The position numbers and the translations under genes were made by a program. Positions 8,088-16,956 of a DNA stretch of 64,000 nt are shown one piece after another (position 1 is the stretch's first letter; every line of letters starts with the position of its first letter). The notes below the pieces were generated by a model, which was not told the origin of the DNA, did not search any database, and saw only the letters and a program-made list of their open reading frames with translations. This stretch comes from Gemmatimonadota bacterium (lineage in GTDB: Bacteria > Gemmatimonadota > Gemmatimonadetes > Longimicrobiales > Gaopeijiaceae), in contig JAJEBR010000068.1 of the NCBI GenBank assembly GCA_022822445.1, forward strand, positions 1 to 64,000, given 5' to 3'.

Positions 8088-8088
8088 C
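7984..8088. repeat. Five-copy 21-bp tandem repeat (GGTAAAG...GACAT)
   Basis: GGTAAAG or a one- or two-base variant starts at 7984, 8005, 8026, 8047 and 8068, an exact 21-bp period. Several units continue into ACATGACAT. The repeat lies inside the start of the propeller lipoprotein gene on the other strand and encodes 7-residue repeats in its leader. A unit such as GGTAAAGGTGACATGACA matches the ankyrin-gene start element GGTAAAGAGAACATGACA at most positions. Confidence 0.85.
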
Positions 8089-8130
8089 GGGTACCCTCCC
8101 TGGCTGAATGATCCATCTCTTGCGTTCTGC

Positions 8131-8136
8131 ATTATA
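8131..8136 (-). promoter_or_regulatory. Possible -10 box for the propeller gene at 6900-8087
   Basis: A perfect TATAAT on the minus strand lies 44 bp before the chosen ATG and straddles the stop codon of the ABC exporter. No good -35 was seen at 17 bp, so this is tentative. Confidence 0.35.
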
Positions 8137-9817
8137 CGGCGTGACGAGGGGCCCCCGCCTCCACGACCCGCCCCCCCTCCACCGCCACCACCCGGTCCGC
8201 GGCGCGCATCAGCTCCTCCCGGTGCGTGATCAGCACGGTGGTGCGGCCCCGCATCACCGCGCGGTACGCGGCGATCACGTGCGCCTCGGTGGCCGCGTCC
8301 AGCGCGCTCGTGGCCTCGTCGAGGACCAGGACGGCGGGGTCGGCCAGCAGCGCCCGCGCGATCGCGACCCGCTGCCGCTCGCCTGCCGAGAGCGCCTGCC
8401 CGCGTTCCCCCACCGGGGTGTCGAGCCCGTCCGGCAGCGCGGAGACGAAGGCCGCCAGCCCGGCCCGCTCCACCGCGCGCATCACCTCCGCCGTGCCGGC
8501 CTCGGGCCGCGCGTAACGCACGTTTTCCAGTATCGAGGTGTTGAAGACGAGGGCTCCCTGCTCGACCACCGCGACGCGCGCGCGGAGCTCGGCCAGCGCG
8601 ACGTCGCGGATGTCCGTCCCGTCGAGGAGGACGCGGCCGCGATCCGGGTCCACATGCCGGATCAGCAGGTCGGCCACCGTCGACTTCCCGCTCCCCGACG
8701 GCCCGGTCAGCGCCACCACCTCACCCGGCGCGACCGTCAGACGGAAGTCTTCCAGCACCGCACTGCCCCGCCCATGCCCGCACGACACGTCCTCGAACAC
8801 GATCCCGCCACGCACCTCGCCAAGCGCCACCGGCTCCGCCGCCTCGACCACCTCGACCGGCTCGTCGAGCAGCTCGTGCACGCGCCTCAGCGACACCCGC
8901 GCCGCGGCCAGCCCGGTGTACAGTCCCATGAGCCCCTGCACCGGCCCGATCAGCCGGATCTGGTAGGCCATGAACGCCGTGAAGGTCCCCAGCGTCATCG
9001 CGCCGCCGATCACCCGCCATCCGCCGTAGAGGAAGACCACCGCCGTGCTCGCCGACAGCAGCAGCGCCGGCAGCCCCCCGGCCAGGTAGCTCAGCCGCTG
9101 CATCCGCATGAGCGCCGCGATGAACGAGTCGTTGCGCCGCCTGAACCGGCCCGCCTCCCGCTCGGCCGCGTTCGACGCCGCCACCAGCCGCACCCCCGCC
9201 AGCGTCTCGATCAGGAAGGCCCCGATGCTCGCGCTCCGCTCCCGCATGACCCGCACCCGCACCTCCAGCTTCCGCCGGTAGTGCACGATCGCCCAGATCG
9301 CCGGAGGCAGCAGCGCCGCCGCAGCCAGGAAGAGCCGCCAGTCCAGCCACAACAGCATCCCCACCGTGCCCACCAGGAAGGCCACGTTGCCGAGCCAGGC
9401 CAGCGCCGCATCCGCCAGCACCCGCTGGATCTCGCTGACGTCGTTGTTGAGGCGCGACATGATCTCGCCGAGCGGGGTGCGCGCGAAGAAGCGGGGCGAG
9501 AGCCGCTGCAGGTGCCGGTACACCGTGAGCCGCATGTCGAAGAGGATCTCGGCCGAGACCCTCGTGTAGCGCATCCCGCTCACGAAGTTGAGCACGAAGC
9601 TGGCGAGCGTGACCGCCGCGAAGAGCCCCACGATCCGCACCAGCGCGTCGGTGTCCTGTCCCAGCAGCGCGTCGTCGACGAGGGAGCGCGTGAGGAACGG
9701 GACGTACAGCGCCAGCGCGGTCCCGGCAAGGTTGACCGCCAGAATGACGGCCAGCCGGCGCCTGTAGGGCGCGAGGTAGCGGAGCCCCCGTCTGATCTGT
9801 GCGTCCAGCATGGCCAT
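8132..9817 (-). CDS. ABC exporter (fused TMD-NBD), candidate QhpF
   Basis: The product is a 561-residue half-transporter. The membrane domain (about 1-310) has an R-x-N-N-D-V-S-E-I-Q coupling region and several hydrophobic helices. The nucleotide-binding domain has Walker A G-P-S-G-S-G-K-S (372-379), Q-loop Gln420, signature L-S-A-G-E (476-480), Walker B V-L-V-L-D-E (about 496-501) and H-loop His532. It should act as a homodimer in the inner membrane. In known qhp operons a fused ABC exporter, QhpF, takes part in amine dehydrogenase biogenesis. This gene lies on the qhp strand some 5.6 kb beyond qhpB, so QhpF is a reasonable but unproven identity. It could instead export a product of the neighbouring lipoprotein genes. 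Confidence 0.85.
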   Translation of the reverse strand: MAMLDAQIRRGLRYLAPYRRRLAVILAVNLAGTALALYVPFLTRSLVDDALLGQDTDALVRIVGLFAAVTLASFVLNFVSGMRYTRVSAEILFDMRLTVYRHLQRLSPRFFARTPLGEIMSRLNNDVSEIQRVLADAALAWLGNVAFLVGTVGMLLWLDWRLFLAAAALLPPAIWAIVHYRRKLEVRVRVMRERSASIGAFLIETLAGVRLVAASNAAEREAGRFRRRNDSFIAALMRMQRLSYLAGGLPALLLSASTAVVFLYGGWRVIGGAMTLGTFTAFMAYQIRLIGPVQGLMGLYTGLAAARVSLRRVHELLDEPVEVVEAAEPVALGEVRGGIVFEDVSCGHGRGSAVLEDFRLTVAPGEVVALTGPSGSGKSTVADLLIRHVDPDRGRVLLDGTDIRDVALAELRARVAVVEQGALVFNTSILENVRYARPEAGTAEVMRAVERAGLAAFVSALPDGLDTPVGERGQALSAGERQRVAIARALLADPAVLVLDEATSALDAATEAHVIAAYRAVMRGRTTVLITHREELMRAADRVVAVEGGRVVEAGAPRHAV

Positions 9818-9859
9818 TCAGTGCGTTCTCCGGGGAGATCGGCTGTCTTCGGCGGCCCC

Positions 9860-9968
9860 CGCTGCCTCCACGGGCCCGGCAACCTCCGCGGGCCTGGCTG
9901 CCTCCACGCGCCTGGCTGCTTCAAGGGCCCGGCAACCTCCGGCGGCCCCCGGCAACCTCCGGCGGGCC
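9860..9968. repeat. 18-bp intergenic minisatellite, six copies
   Basis: Units of the form GGCAACCTCCGCGGGCCC or GGCTGCCTCCACG... start at about 9860, 9878, 9896, 9914, 9931 and 9951, giving a near-regular 18-bp period. The block fills most of the gap between the tandem propeller genes and the ABC exporter, so it would lie in the untranslated part of their common transcript. Confidence 0.75.
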
Positions 9969-9981
9969 GCGACCGCCCTCC

Positions 9982-11301
9982 TTATCCGCCCCGCCGAATC
10001 CGGTACCCCTCGATCCTCTCGACGTCGAGTTCGTCCCTCTGCAGGATCACTAAAAAGTCCCGGTCCACCCAACAGGAAGAAGTGTAGCCCTTCCAGCGAC
10101 CGAAACCGCAGCTCACAAGGCCGCCCCACTGCACTGGAACGACGCCCAGCCACCGGCCCTCGGGGCTGAAGACGCTCCACCGGTCCGGCAGACCCGTTTC
10201 CGACTCCGACCACTCCCGGACCCAAAGGTATCCCTCCGAGTCCACAACGACATCGAAGAATGGCGGGTGAGTATCACGCGGCGGGCCACCAGATCGTTCT
10301 CCCTCCGGAGGCATGGACCGGCCTCGCGCTTCCAGTTCCCTTTCAACCATCTCCCGCTGCTGCTCCATCGCCCGCCGCGCCCGGGGGGTAATCGGCACCG
10401 GCCCGGTCGAGCGGCGAATGATCCGCGACAGAGCCCCGTCGAGGTTGAACTGATAGATCTCGTTCCTGTCACGCGCGGCGATGTAGATCGAAGGAGGATG
10501 GCCCCCCACTGCCATATGCGAGGGGCACCCGAAGGAATGGGCGGAATACGTACTGTCGATCATCACGTACTCCGGGGGCAACCACGCGGAAAACCCTCCC
10601 TGGGAAACGGGCTGCCCCTCTCCAACCACCCGAACGGTCCAGAACTCCCTTGGCGAGCAATCGCTCCATGTGGGTTCGGGATCGACTTCCCGGCCCATCA
10701 TGGCCGCGAAGAAGTATCCCTCGGTGATCGGGAAGGCGAAGTCCTCTCCATAGATCCCGAGCTCCCTCAGCCTGGCGTGGTTGCCCCTTCGCTCGCTCAA
10801 GAGCGTCCCGGCCGTATCGAAACGGTCGATGGAGGTCATGAAGTAGTCCCACACGACCAGCGTGTCGGGCGGGTGGTATTCCAGCCACTCCGGGCGCGTG
10901 AATTCGCCCGGCCCTTCACCTGAGCGCCCTATGGTCCGCGACAGCTTCCCCGATGGTTCGAAGAGCAGAAGCTGGGTGCCTTTCGACGAAAGGCCCGCCA
11001 CCCGCCCGTCCTCCAGCCGGGCAAGACCCACCACGTCCCAGACCAGCTGGGCCGAGTCGTGGGCCGGCTCGCCCAAGGTGTTCGCCCCCCCCAGCACGAA
11101 CTCCGGCACGGAGTCGAGGGTCCAGAACTCCCCGGCCGCGTGCTCCGGAGCGTGATTCTCCACGATCTCGATGCCAGCGGAATCCCACACGACGACGGTT
11201 GGTTGATCGGCCGCCCCGTCCTCGTCGCCGGGGGCCGGATTGCAGCCCGCCGCAGAGAGGGCGGACGCCACAGCAATCGTTACGGCGAGTCTCTTGTTCA
11301 T
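9982..11301 (-). CDS. 6-bladed beta-propeller lipoprotein, tandem paralogue 1
   Basis: The product has 439 residues. The ATG at 11301 is preceded by AGGAGG and overlaps the upstream stop (ATGA), so the long upstream extension of this frame is not used. A short signal ends in the lipobox S-A-A-G-C. It shares with the next three genes the start motif W-D-S-A-G-I-E-I-V-E-N-H-A-P-E-H and the segment V-P-E-F-V-L-G-G-A. It also shares the propeller loop G-R-S-G-E-G-P-G-E-F, the blade S-E-G-Y-L-W-V-R-E-W and the C-terminal E-G-Y-R-I-R-R-G-G. It is probably an exported surface or periplasmic protein. This is the last of four paralogues read towards the ABC exporter. The ligand is not deducible. Confidence 0.85.
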   Translation of the reverse strand: MNKRLAVTIAVASALSAAGCNPAPGDEDGAADQPTVVVWDSAGIEIVENHAPEHAAGEFWTLDSVPEFVLGGANTLGEPAHDSAQLVWDVVGLARLEDGRVAGLSSKGTQLLLFEPSGKLSRTIGRSGEGPGEFTRPEWLEYHPPDTLVVWDYFMTSIDRFDTAGTLLSERRGNHARLRELGIYGEDFAFPITEGYFFAAMMGREVDPEPTWSDCSPREFWTVRVVGEGQPVSQGGFSAWLPPEYVMIDSTYSAHSFGCPSHMAVGGHPPSIYIAARDRNEIYQFNLDGALSRIIRRSTGPVPITPRARRAMEQQREMVERELEARGRSMPPEGERSGGPPRDTHPPFFDVVVDSEGYLWVREWSESETGLPDRWSVFSPEGRWLGVVPVQWGGLVSCGFGRWKGYTSSCWVDRDFLVILQRDELDVERIEGYRIRRGG

Positions 11302-12632
11302 TGGCCCTCCTGCGGTGGGACGGAGCCGCCCGTGCGATCCCGTCGAATCCGGTATCCCTCCACGCGCTCGACTCCAAACTCGTCCTGCCGGACGATCACA
11401 AAGTAGTCCCCTCCAATCCAGCAGGTCGTGGTGTACTGGCGACACAGGCGCTGATCGGGTGCGGCGGGGTCCGGGGGAAACGCAAGGGCTCCCAGCCACC
11501 GTCCTTCCGGGCTGAAGACACTCCACTGGTCGGGAATCCCGGACTCCGAGGTCGACCACTCCCTGACCCACAGGTACCCTTCCGAATCCACGAGGAGGGC
11601 TTCGACGGCAGGGTAGTTCGTCCTCCGGGGGAACGTCTCGTCTTCCTCCGTTTGCGGAGGCCAGCCCAGTATCTCCCTGTTCCTGGCCCAATGCTCCCTC
11701 TCGGCCTTCCACGCCTTGTCGGTCACGGGCGGTGGCAGCGTGCTGCGCCGAATGATCCGCACCAGCGCACCGTCGAGGGATCGCTGATGGATTCCCCGGT
11801 CGTCGTTGCTGATGTATACCAGCGGGGGATCGCCGCCCGCCGCCAGGTGAGTCCTCCACGGTCGGGCGCACCCGAAGGAATGTGCGCCGTAGGCGTCGTC
11901 GACCCTCAGGAGTTCTTCCCCGGGCGAAATCATCTCCGATTCCAACATGCGGCCGCCGACCGGCGACGATACTCGAACCCTCTCCGCCAGGTGAGAGCAA
12001 TCGCCCGGAGATTCATCCCCGGTCGTGTGCTCGACTCCCGACAGAAAGGATCCATCCGGCAGGGGCAGCCTGAGCGATTCCGGCCCGACACCGTGTTCCC
12101 GCATCCGGACATGGTCGAGCGAGCGTTCCTTCAGGAGCGTTCCTTCGTCATCGAAGTAGTCGATCGATGTCAGGAAGGAATCCCATACGACGAGCGTGTC
12201 GGGCGGCAGGTACTGGAACGCCAGCGGGTGTCGGAATTCACCGGGGCCTTCTCCCGGTCCTCCCATGATGACGGACAGTTCGCCCGAGGGTTCGAAGAGC
12301 ATGAGCTGCTTGCTCCCGGACGAGAGGACCGCCACCCGGCCGTCCGACAGTCGGGCCAGTCCCTCTACTCGCCAGATCAGCTGGGGTGCATCGTTGGCCA
12401 TTGCGGCCAAATCCTTCGCCCCGCCCAGCACGAACTCGGGCACGGAGTCGAGGGTCCAGAACTCGCCCGGTGCGTGCTCCGGCGCATGGTTCTCGACGAT
12501 CTCGATGCCGGCGGAGTCCCACACGGTGACGGCCTGTTCGACGGCCCCTTCCCCTTCGCCAGGGGCCGGATCGCACGCCACCACGGAGAGGGCGACTGCC
12601 GCGAGCCCGCTCCTGGCCCGCATCCGGCGCAT
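11298..12632 (-). CDS. 6-bladed beta-propeller lipoprotein, tandem paralogue 2
   Basis: The product has 444 residues from the ATG at 12632. A GTG one codon upstream (12635) is also possible. GGAGG lies 7 bp before the ATG, and the ATG shares one base with the upstream stop (TGATG), a coupling signal. The lipobox is L-S-V-V-A-C. It carries the paralogue signature W-D-S-A-G-I-E-I-V-E-N-H and the loop G-G-P-G-E-G-P-G-E-F-R. The blade segment S-E-G-Y-L-W-V-R-E-W and the C-terminal V-E-G-Y-R-I-R-R are also conserved. Paired Cys in the last third (R-L-C-R-Q-Y-T-T-T-C) may form a disulfide. It differs from paralogue 1 mainly in the loops between blades, as expected if ligand preference has diverged. 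Confidence 0.85.
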   Translation of the reverse strand: MRRMRARSGLAAVALSVVACDPAPGEGEGAVEQAVTVWDSAGIEIVENHAPEHAPGEFWTLDSVPEFVLGGAKDLAAMANDAPQLIWRVEGLARLSDGRVAVLSSGSKQLMLFEPSGELSVIMGGPGEGPGEFRHPLAFQYLPPDTLVVWDSFLTSIDYFDDEGTLLKERSLDHVRMREHGVGPESLRLPLPDGSFLSGVEHTTGDESPGDCSHLAERVRVSSPVGGRMLESEMISPGEELLRVDDAYGAHSFGCARPWRTHLAAGGDPPLVYISNDDRGIHQRSLDGALVRIIRRSTLPPPVTDKAWKAEREHWARNREILGWPPQTEEDETFPRRTNYPAVEALLVDSEGYLWVREWSTSESGIPDQWSVFSPEGRWLGALAFPPDPAAPDQRLCRQYTTTCWIGGDYFVIVRQDEFGVERVEGYRIRRDRTGGSVPPQEGQ

Positions 12633-13933
12633 CACGATTCCTCCCTCGCGCCGTTCCGCCGAATCCGGTACCCCTCCACCCTTTCAACCCCCAGCTCGTC
12701 GACCCGGACCGTCAGAAAGAAGTCCCTCCCCACCCAGCACGGCAACCGGCTGCGAGGTGGCAGACGATGACCACCGATCGGGTCCATCTCGGTCCCCGAA
12801 AGCCAGTGGCACAGGTGGAGGTCCCTCGCCGCGAGATCCGTTGGCACGGCAAGGACGCCGAGCCACCGTCCCTGTGGGCTGAAGATGCTCCACTGGTCGG
12901 GCACCGCCGCTTCAGACGCCGTCCACTCCCTGACCCAGAGATAGCCTTCCGCATCCACGACCAGTGCTGCGATGCGCGAGAAGGTCCGTCGCCCGCTCGG
13001 TTCGTCGCGGTCTTCCTCCGGTATCGGGGGCATGCCCATTGCCTCACGTTGTCGGGACCGCAGTTCCATCTCGGCCCGCCTGGCCCTGATCGCGATGCCA
13101 ACGGTATCGGCCGTGCGCCGAATGATCCGCAGCAAAGTGCCATCGAGCGCCAATTGATGAATCTCGCCGCCGCGGGCGACGTGTATCGAAAGAGGATCGC
13201 CACCCGCCGCCACGAGAGACGCGGGGCCCAGCCGGTGTGCCGCATATGTGTTGTCAATCCTGATGTACTCGGGGAGAGTCGGGGCCCTCGGAAGCCTCGC
13301 TTCCTCCCCGAAAAACACGCGTTGGGAGGCCGCAGCCACGACCAGCGACCCGTCCGGAAGGGGAAGCCAGGTGTGTTCGCTCGAGACTCCGTGGTCCCGC
13401 AGCCTGGCGTAGTCGACCGACCGTTCGCCGAGGACCGCGCCACCACTGTCGAACCGGATGGTCGAGGTCATTCCGTAGTCCCACACCTCCAGCGTATCGG
13501 GCGGGAAGTACTGCAGCCGTTCCGGGTAGATGAACTCGCCGGGGCCACGGCCCTCGCGTCCGATGGTTCGAGTCAGCTCTCCCGTGGGCTCGAAAAGAAG
13601 GATCTGCTTCTGCTCGGACGAGAGGACCGCCACCCGGCCGTCCGCCAGCCGGGCCAGACCCACCACGCTCCACACCAGGCCGGTGGGCGCGTTGGCCTCC
13701 GTACCCGGTTCGTTAGCGCCGCCCAGCACGATCTCCGGCACGGTGTCGATGGTCCAGAACTGGCCCGGCGCGTGCTCCGGCGCATGGTTCTCCACGATCT
13801 CGATGCCGGCGGAGTCCCAGGCGGTGAAGGTCGGCTCTTCGGCGACCCCGCTCTCGTCGGCGGGGGCCGGATCGCACGCCGGCACAGAGAGGGCAACCGC
13901 AAGAATCGCCCCAGGACCAATTCGCCTTAACAT
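12632..13933 (-). CDS. 6-bladed beta-propeller lipoprotein, tandem paralogue 3
   Basis: The product has 433 residues. The ATG at 13933 has AGGAG 5 bp upstream; the GTG at 13939 falls inside that ribosome site and is unlikely. The signal peptide ends in S-V-P-A-C. Shared features are W-D-S-A-G-I-E-I-V-E-N-H-A-P-E-H, V-P-E-I-V-L-G-G-A, G-R-E-G-R-G-P-G-E-F (one position changed from the usual G-E-G-P-G-E-F), and A-E-G-Y-L-W-V-R-E-W. A proline- and arginine-rich loop near the C-terminus (about residues 390-410) is absent from its sisters. It is coupled to paralogue 2 through a TGATG overlap. Confidence 0.85.
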   Translation of the reverse strand: MLRRIGPGAILAVALSVPACDPAPADESGVAEEPTFTAWDSAGIEIVENHAPEHAPGQFWTIDTVPEIVLGGANEPGTEANAPTGLVWSVVGLARLADGRVAVLSSEQKQILLFEPTGELTRTIGREGRGPGEFIYPERLQYFPPDTLEVWDYGMTSTIRFDSGGAVLGERSVDYARLRDHGVSSEHTWLPLPDGSLVVAAASQRVFFGEEARLPRAPTLPEYIRIDNTYAAHRLGPASLVAAGGDPLSIHVARGGEIHQLALDGTLLRIIRRTADTVGIAIRARRAEMELRSRQREAMGMPPIPEEDRDEPSGRRTFSRIAALVVDAEGYLWVREWTASEAAVPDQWSIFSPQGRWLGVLAVPTDLAARDLHLCHWLSGTEMDPIGGHRLPPRSRLPCWVGRDFFLTVRVDELGVERVEGYRIRRNGAREES

Positions 13934-14000
13934 GAGCACTCCTCTCGCGCCAGTGGGCGCCTATTCGCGTCAGCCTGCGGGCCCGGGGCAGCCGCCCACG

Positions 14001-15272
14001 CTACCCGCCCCGCCGAATCCGATACCCCTCCACCCGTTCGACCCCCAGGTCGTCCTGCCTGACGACCAGTAGGAAGTCCCTGTCGACCCAGCAAAGAACC
14101 CGAGTATTCCCTCCGCACGAATTGGGCTCCGCTGGATCGGGAGTCCATGGAAACGGCAGAACTCCGAGCCATCGTCCCTCAGGGTTGAAGACGCTCCACT
14201 GGTCCGGGGTCCCCGATTCCGAACCCGACCACTCCCTGACCCAGAGATACCCCTCCGGATCCAGGAGGACGCCAGCTGTTGGCGGGTGGGTTTCCTCCCT
14301 TTCTACCATCTGCTCCACGATCTCTCGCGGCACCGGCGACCCCATCGCCACCGCGGACAGGTATGTCCTCTCCAAGATATTCCGGTACGCCCGCTCCGTG
14401 ACCGGTATCGGATCGGTCGTGCGCCGTATGATTCGCAGCAGGACTCCGTCCAGCGAAAGCTGGCGGATCTCGTTCCTGCCGCGCCCGCTCAGGTAGATCG
14501 AAGGTGGATCTCCGCCGGTCGCGATTCCGGACCTTGGACCGAGCACCTGCGGGCTGTAGCTGTCGTCAATCCTCGCGTAGTTCCCGACACGCCGATCAAA
14601 GGTCATGAGCGAGGATGTCCGTGGATTCCAGCCCTTCGATTCAACCACCTCGTTGTCTGGCCCGCCGCGCACGGACGCGACGAAGGTTCCATCCGGCAAC
14701 GGACGCACGAACGCCTCTCCGGACGCACCGGCCTCCCGCAGGCGCGCCTGGTCGACCCCGCGCTCCCTCAGCAGATTCCCGGCGGTATCGAAATAGCTGA
14801 TTGAGCTCATGAAGTAGTCCCAGACGACGAGCGTGTCCGGCGGCAGGTACTGCAGCCATTCGGGTTGCCTGAATTCGCCTGGGCCTTCCCCCGCCCGGCC
14901 AATCGTTCTGGAGAGCACTCCCGAGGGCTCGAAGAGGAGCAGCTGTTTGCCCATCGATGAAAGGACCGCCACCCGGCCGTCTTCCAGGCGGGCGAGGCCG
15001 ACCACCTCCCAGATCAACTGATCGGAGTCGGCGGCAGGTGCGCCGTGGTCGTCCGCCCCACCCAGCACGAACTCCGGCACGGAGTCGATCGTCCAGAACT
15101 CGCCCATCGCGTGCTCCGGCGCATGGTTCTCGACGATCTCGATGCCGGCGGAGTCCCAGGTCGTGACGGTCGGCTCGGGGTCGGCGGCACCCTCATCCGG
15201 CGACCGCTGCTCACACCCGGGCACCAGCATGGCCATCGCGAGTGCGGTGAAGAGGGTTGATCGCTTGCGCAC
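14001..15272 (-). CDS. 6-bladed beta-propeller lipoprotein, tandem paralogue 4
   Basis: The product has 423 residues. The chosen start is a GTG at 15272 with GGGGAGG 5 bp upstream; the earlier frame has no ribosome site. The lipobox is M-L-V-P-G-C. The full paralogue signature is present: W-D-S-A-G-I-E-I-V-E-N-H-A-P-E-H, V-P-E-F-V-L-G-G-A, G-R-A-G-E-G-P-G-E-F, E-G-Y-L-W-V-R-E-W and V-E-G-Y-R-I-R-R-G-G. It is the first of the four tandem copies after qhpB, from which it is separated by 191 bp, and it lies 67 bp before paralogue 3. It could be read from a promoter in the 15273-15463 gap or by read-through from qhpCB. Confidence 0.85.
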   Translation of the reverse strand: MRKRSTLFTALAMAMLVPGCEQRSPDEGAADPEPTVTTWDSAGIEIVENHAPEHAMGEFWTIDSVPEFVLGGADDHGAPAADSDQLIWEVVGLARLEDGRVAVLSSMGKQLLLFEPSGVLSRTIGRAGEGPGEFRQPEWLQYLPPDTLVVWDYFMSSISYFDTAGNLLRERGVDQARLREAGASGEAFVRPLPDGTFVASVRGGPDNEVVESKGWNPRTSSLMTFDRRVGNYARIDDSYSPQVLGPRSGIATGGDPPSIYLSGRGRNEIRQLSLDGVLLRIIRRTTDPIPVTERAYRNILERTYLSAVAMGSPVPREIVEQMVEREETHPPTAGVLLDPEGYLWVREWSGSESGTPDQWSVFNPEGRWLGVLPFPWTPDPAEPNSCGGNTRVLCWVDRDFLLVVRQDDLGVERVEGYRIRRGG

Positions 15273-15463
15273 TCTGTCCTCCCCGCTTTTCGCAAGAGCG
15301 ATTATCGTGGCGGCAACACGTGGGCGGACCCCGGCCGGACCGCTGAGAACGGATCCCTGTAATTGGATGCGCTCCAAGAGGATCCCGGCTGCCTCCTGGC
15401 GCTCCGTGGAACCCGCGCAGACAGCTGCTCCACCCGGCCCCCCTACCCCCTCGGTCCCCCCCC

Positions 15464-16555
15464 TCAACCCCCCCGCGGCCCCGTCCCCTCCGGAATCATC
15501 AGGAAGTGTGTCATGTCGGCGTCGAAGGTCACGGTGCGGATGAACTCGTAGCTGTCCGCGTCGTAGATGTCGATCGTGGAGCCGGCGTTGTAGATGTACA
15601 GGAATTCGCCGTTCGAGCTGACCTCAAGGCTCATCCGCGGGCGCCCGGGGAAGCGCTGGCGGCTCTCCACCCGCCGCCCCTCGACATCGAAGGTCCAGAA
15701 CTCGTAATTCCCGATCTGCTGCACCAGCCCGTATGCCTTCTTGCCGCCAGGTGCGAGGCGGAAGCTGACCCCCGCGCTGGGCCCCAGGGTGAAGAACTCG
15801 TACTCCTTCTCGGCCAGGTTGACGCGCGCGATCCCCATCATGCGGCGGTTCTGCACGGGGTCGGTCATGCGCAGCAGGCTGGTGTAGTAGCCGGGATCGT
15901 CGTGGGGGCTCGAGGGGAAGCCGAAGCTCAGGCGGCCGAGTCCTTCCTCCATTGGGCGGGAAAGGTCCCAGCGGTCGACCTCGCTGAAGTCGTCCGGATC
16001 CAGGACGCGGATCTCGGCGCCGAAGAAGTACAGGTACTCGCCGTCGGGGGAGAACATGAGACGCGCCCGGGAGCGCAGCTCTCCGTCCGGCCATGGAATC
16101 GTGTCGGTGACCTCCTTTGCCTCCAGATCGTACTTCAGCAGCGTCGGGTCGCCGATCTCCCAGCGGTCGATTTCCTTGGTGTAGCGCATGGTGTTGAGGA
16201 TGACGAACTCCTCGCCCGGGTCTACCGTCAGCCCCCAGATCCGCACCTTGGAGCGCCCGCTGCTCAGGCTGAAGCTGTCGATGGACTTGCGCGTCGCCAC
16301 GTCCACGATCTCGATCTCCTCGAACTCGGCGTCGCGCACGTAGATCCGCTCGTGGTTTTCCGAGAGAGCCAGCGAGGTGGGGATCCCGGTCGTCAGCTCG
16401 ATCCGGTCCACGACCTCCATCGTGTTCTCGTCGATGACGTGGATCGCGTGGTCGTACCCGGCCATGTAGATGATGCCGTTGCCGCCCCCCTGGGCGTGGG
16501 CGGTGGCGGGGCCGAGGGCGAGCGCCAGGGCGGCCGCGGAGAGTGCGACCCTCAC
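15464..16555 (-). CDS. qhpB: Quinohemoprotein amine dehydrogenase beta subunit
   Basis: The product has 363 residues. The GTG at 16555 overlaps the qhpC stop in a GTGA arrangement and begins directly with a signal peptide (about 1-22, ending A-T-A-H-A-Q). The body is a YVTN-type propeller with blades such as HAIHVIDENTMEVVDRIEL, IYVRDAEFEEIEIVDV and FLYIYNAGSTIDIYDADSYE. In the known enzyme the beta subunit is a 7-bladed propeller of about 337 mature residues that packs against the quinone-bearing gamma subunit at the active site. Length, signal peptide and adjacency to qhpC all fit. Taken alone it could be called a generic YVTN propeller; the context makes the specific name likely. Confidence 0.88.
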   Translation of the reverse strand: MRVALSAAALALALGPATAHAQGGGNGIIYMAGYDHAIHVIDENTMEVVDRIELTTGIPTSLALSENHERIYVRDAEFEEIEIVDVATRKSIDSFSLSSGRSKVRIWGLTVDPGEEFVILNTMRYTKEIDRWEIGDPTLLKYDLEAKEVTDTIPWPDGELRSRARLMFSPDGEYLYFFGAEIRVLDPDDFSEVDRWDLSRPMEEGLGRLSFGFPSSPHDDPGYYTSLLRMTDPVQNRRMMGIARVNLAEKEYEFFTLGPSAGVSFRLAPGGKKAYGLVQQIGNYEFWTFDVEGRRVESRQRFPGRPRMSLEVSSNGEFLYIYNAGSTIDIYDADSYEFIRTVTFDADMTHFLMIPEGTGPRGG

Positions 16556-16956
16556 GGGAAGATCAGGTCGAGCTTGCGCCAGTCCTTCTGGGCGGACGCG
16601 CACTTCCCCGTCCAGTCGGGCGCGTGGTTCAGCTGATCGGGTACGTGGGCGGGCCAGAAGCAGGCCAGGTGACAGTCGAAGAGGTCGCGTTCGACGGGCT
16701 GGCAGAGGCCGGCGGTGCCGCCGGTCGAGTCCACCTCCCAGCCGGGCGCGAAGACGAGAGAGCAGCCGAGGGGGATGTTCGGGCCGCTCTCGAGTGCGAC
16801 GACGTCGAGGTCGGCGGGGTCGCCGGATGCGAGCGGGCTGTCGGGCGCGGGCGGGCCTGTCAAGTCCCCGGGAACGCCTGTACTCGCTTCGGCCTGCGCC
16901 TTCGCGTGTCCTTCGATCCGACGCGCCTTCTGGTTGATCGCTTTCAGGTGGTCCAC
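16552..16956 (-). CDS. qhpC: Quinohemoprotein amine dehydrogenase gamma subunit precursor (CTQ)
   Basis: The product has 134 residues from a GTG at 16956 with GGGAG about 8 bp upstream. The C-terminal about 70 residues match the catalytic gamma subunit. C65 and E74 (C-x8-E in G-C-S-L-V-F-A-P-G-W-E), C85 and D91, and C99 and D107 match the three Cys-to-Asp/Glu thioether pairs. C95 and W101 match the cysteine tryptophylquinone pair, and the terminal D-W-R-K-L also agrees. Residues 1-16 (M-D-H-L-K-A-I-N-Q-K) look like the cleaved leader and carry no Sec signal. Between leader and core lies an acidic, Pro-rich stretch (about 17-62), longer than I would expect. It should be matured by QhpD and a QhpG-type monooxygenase and then exported. 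It is coupled to qhpB. Confidence 0.93.
   Translation of the reverse strand: MDHLKAINQKARRIEGHAKAQAEASTGVPGDLTGPPAPDSPLASGDPADLDVVALESGPNIPLGCSLVFAPGWEVDSTGGTAGLCQPVERDLFDCHLACFWPAHVPDQLNHAPDWTGKCASAQKDWRKLDLIFP

Noticed and set aside
7984-8088. Regular 21-bp repeats considered as a CRISPR array.
   Set aside because: The units are contiguous, without unique spacers, and code for a leader peptide; no cas genes are present.
15420-15480. A C-rich run near the end of qhpB considered as a terminator.
   Set aside because: No stable stem followed by a T-run could be seen on either strand.
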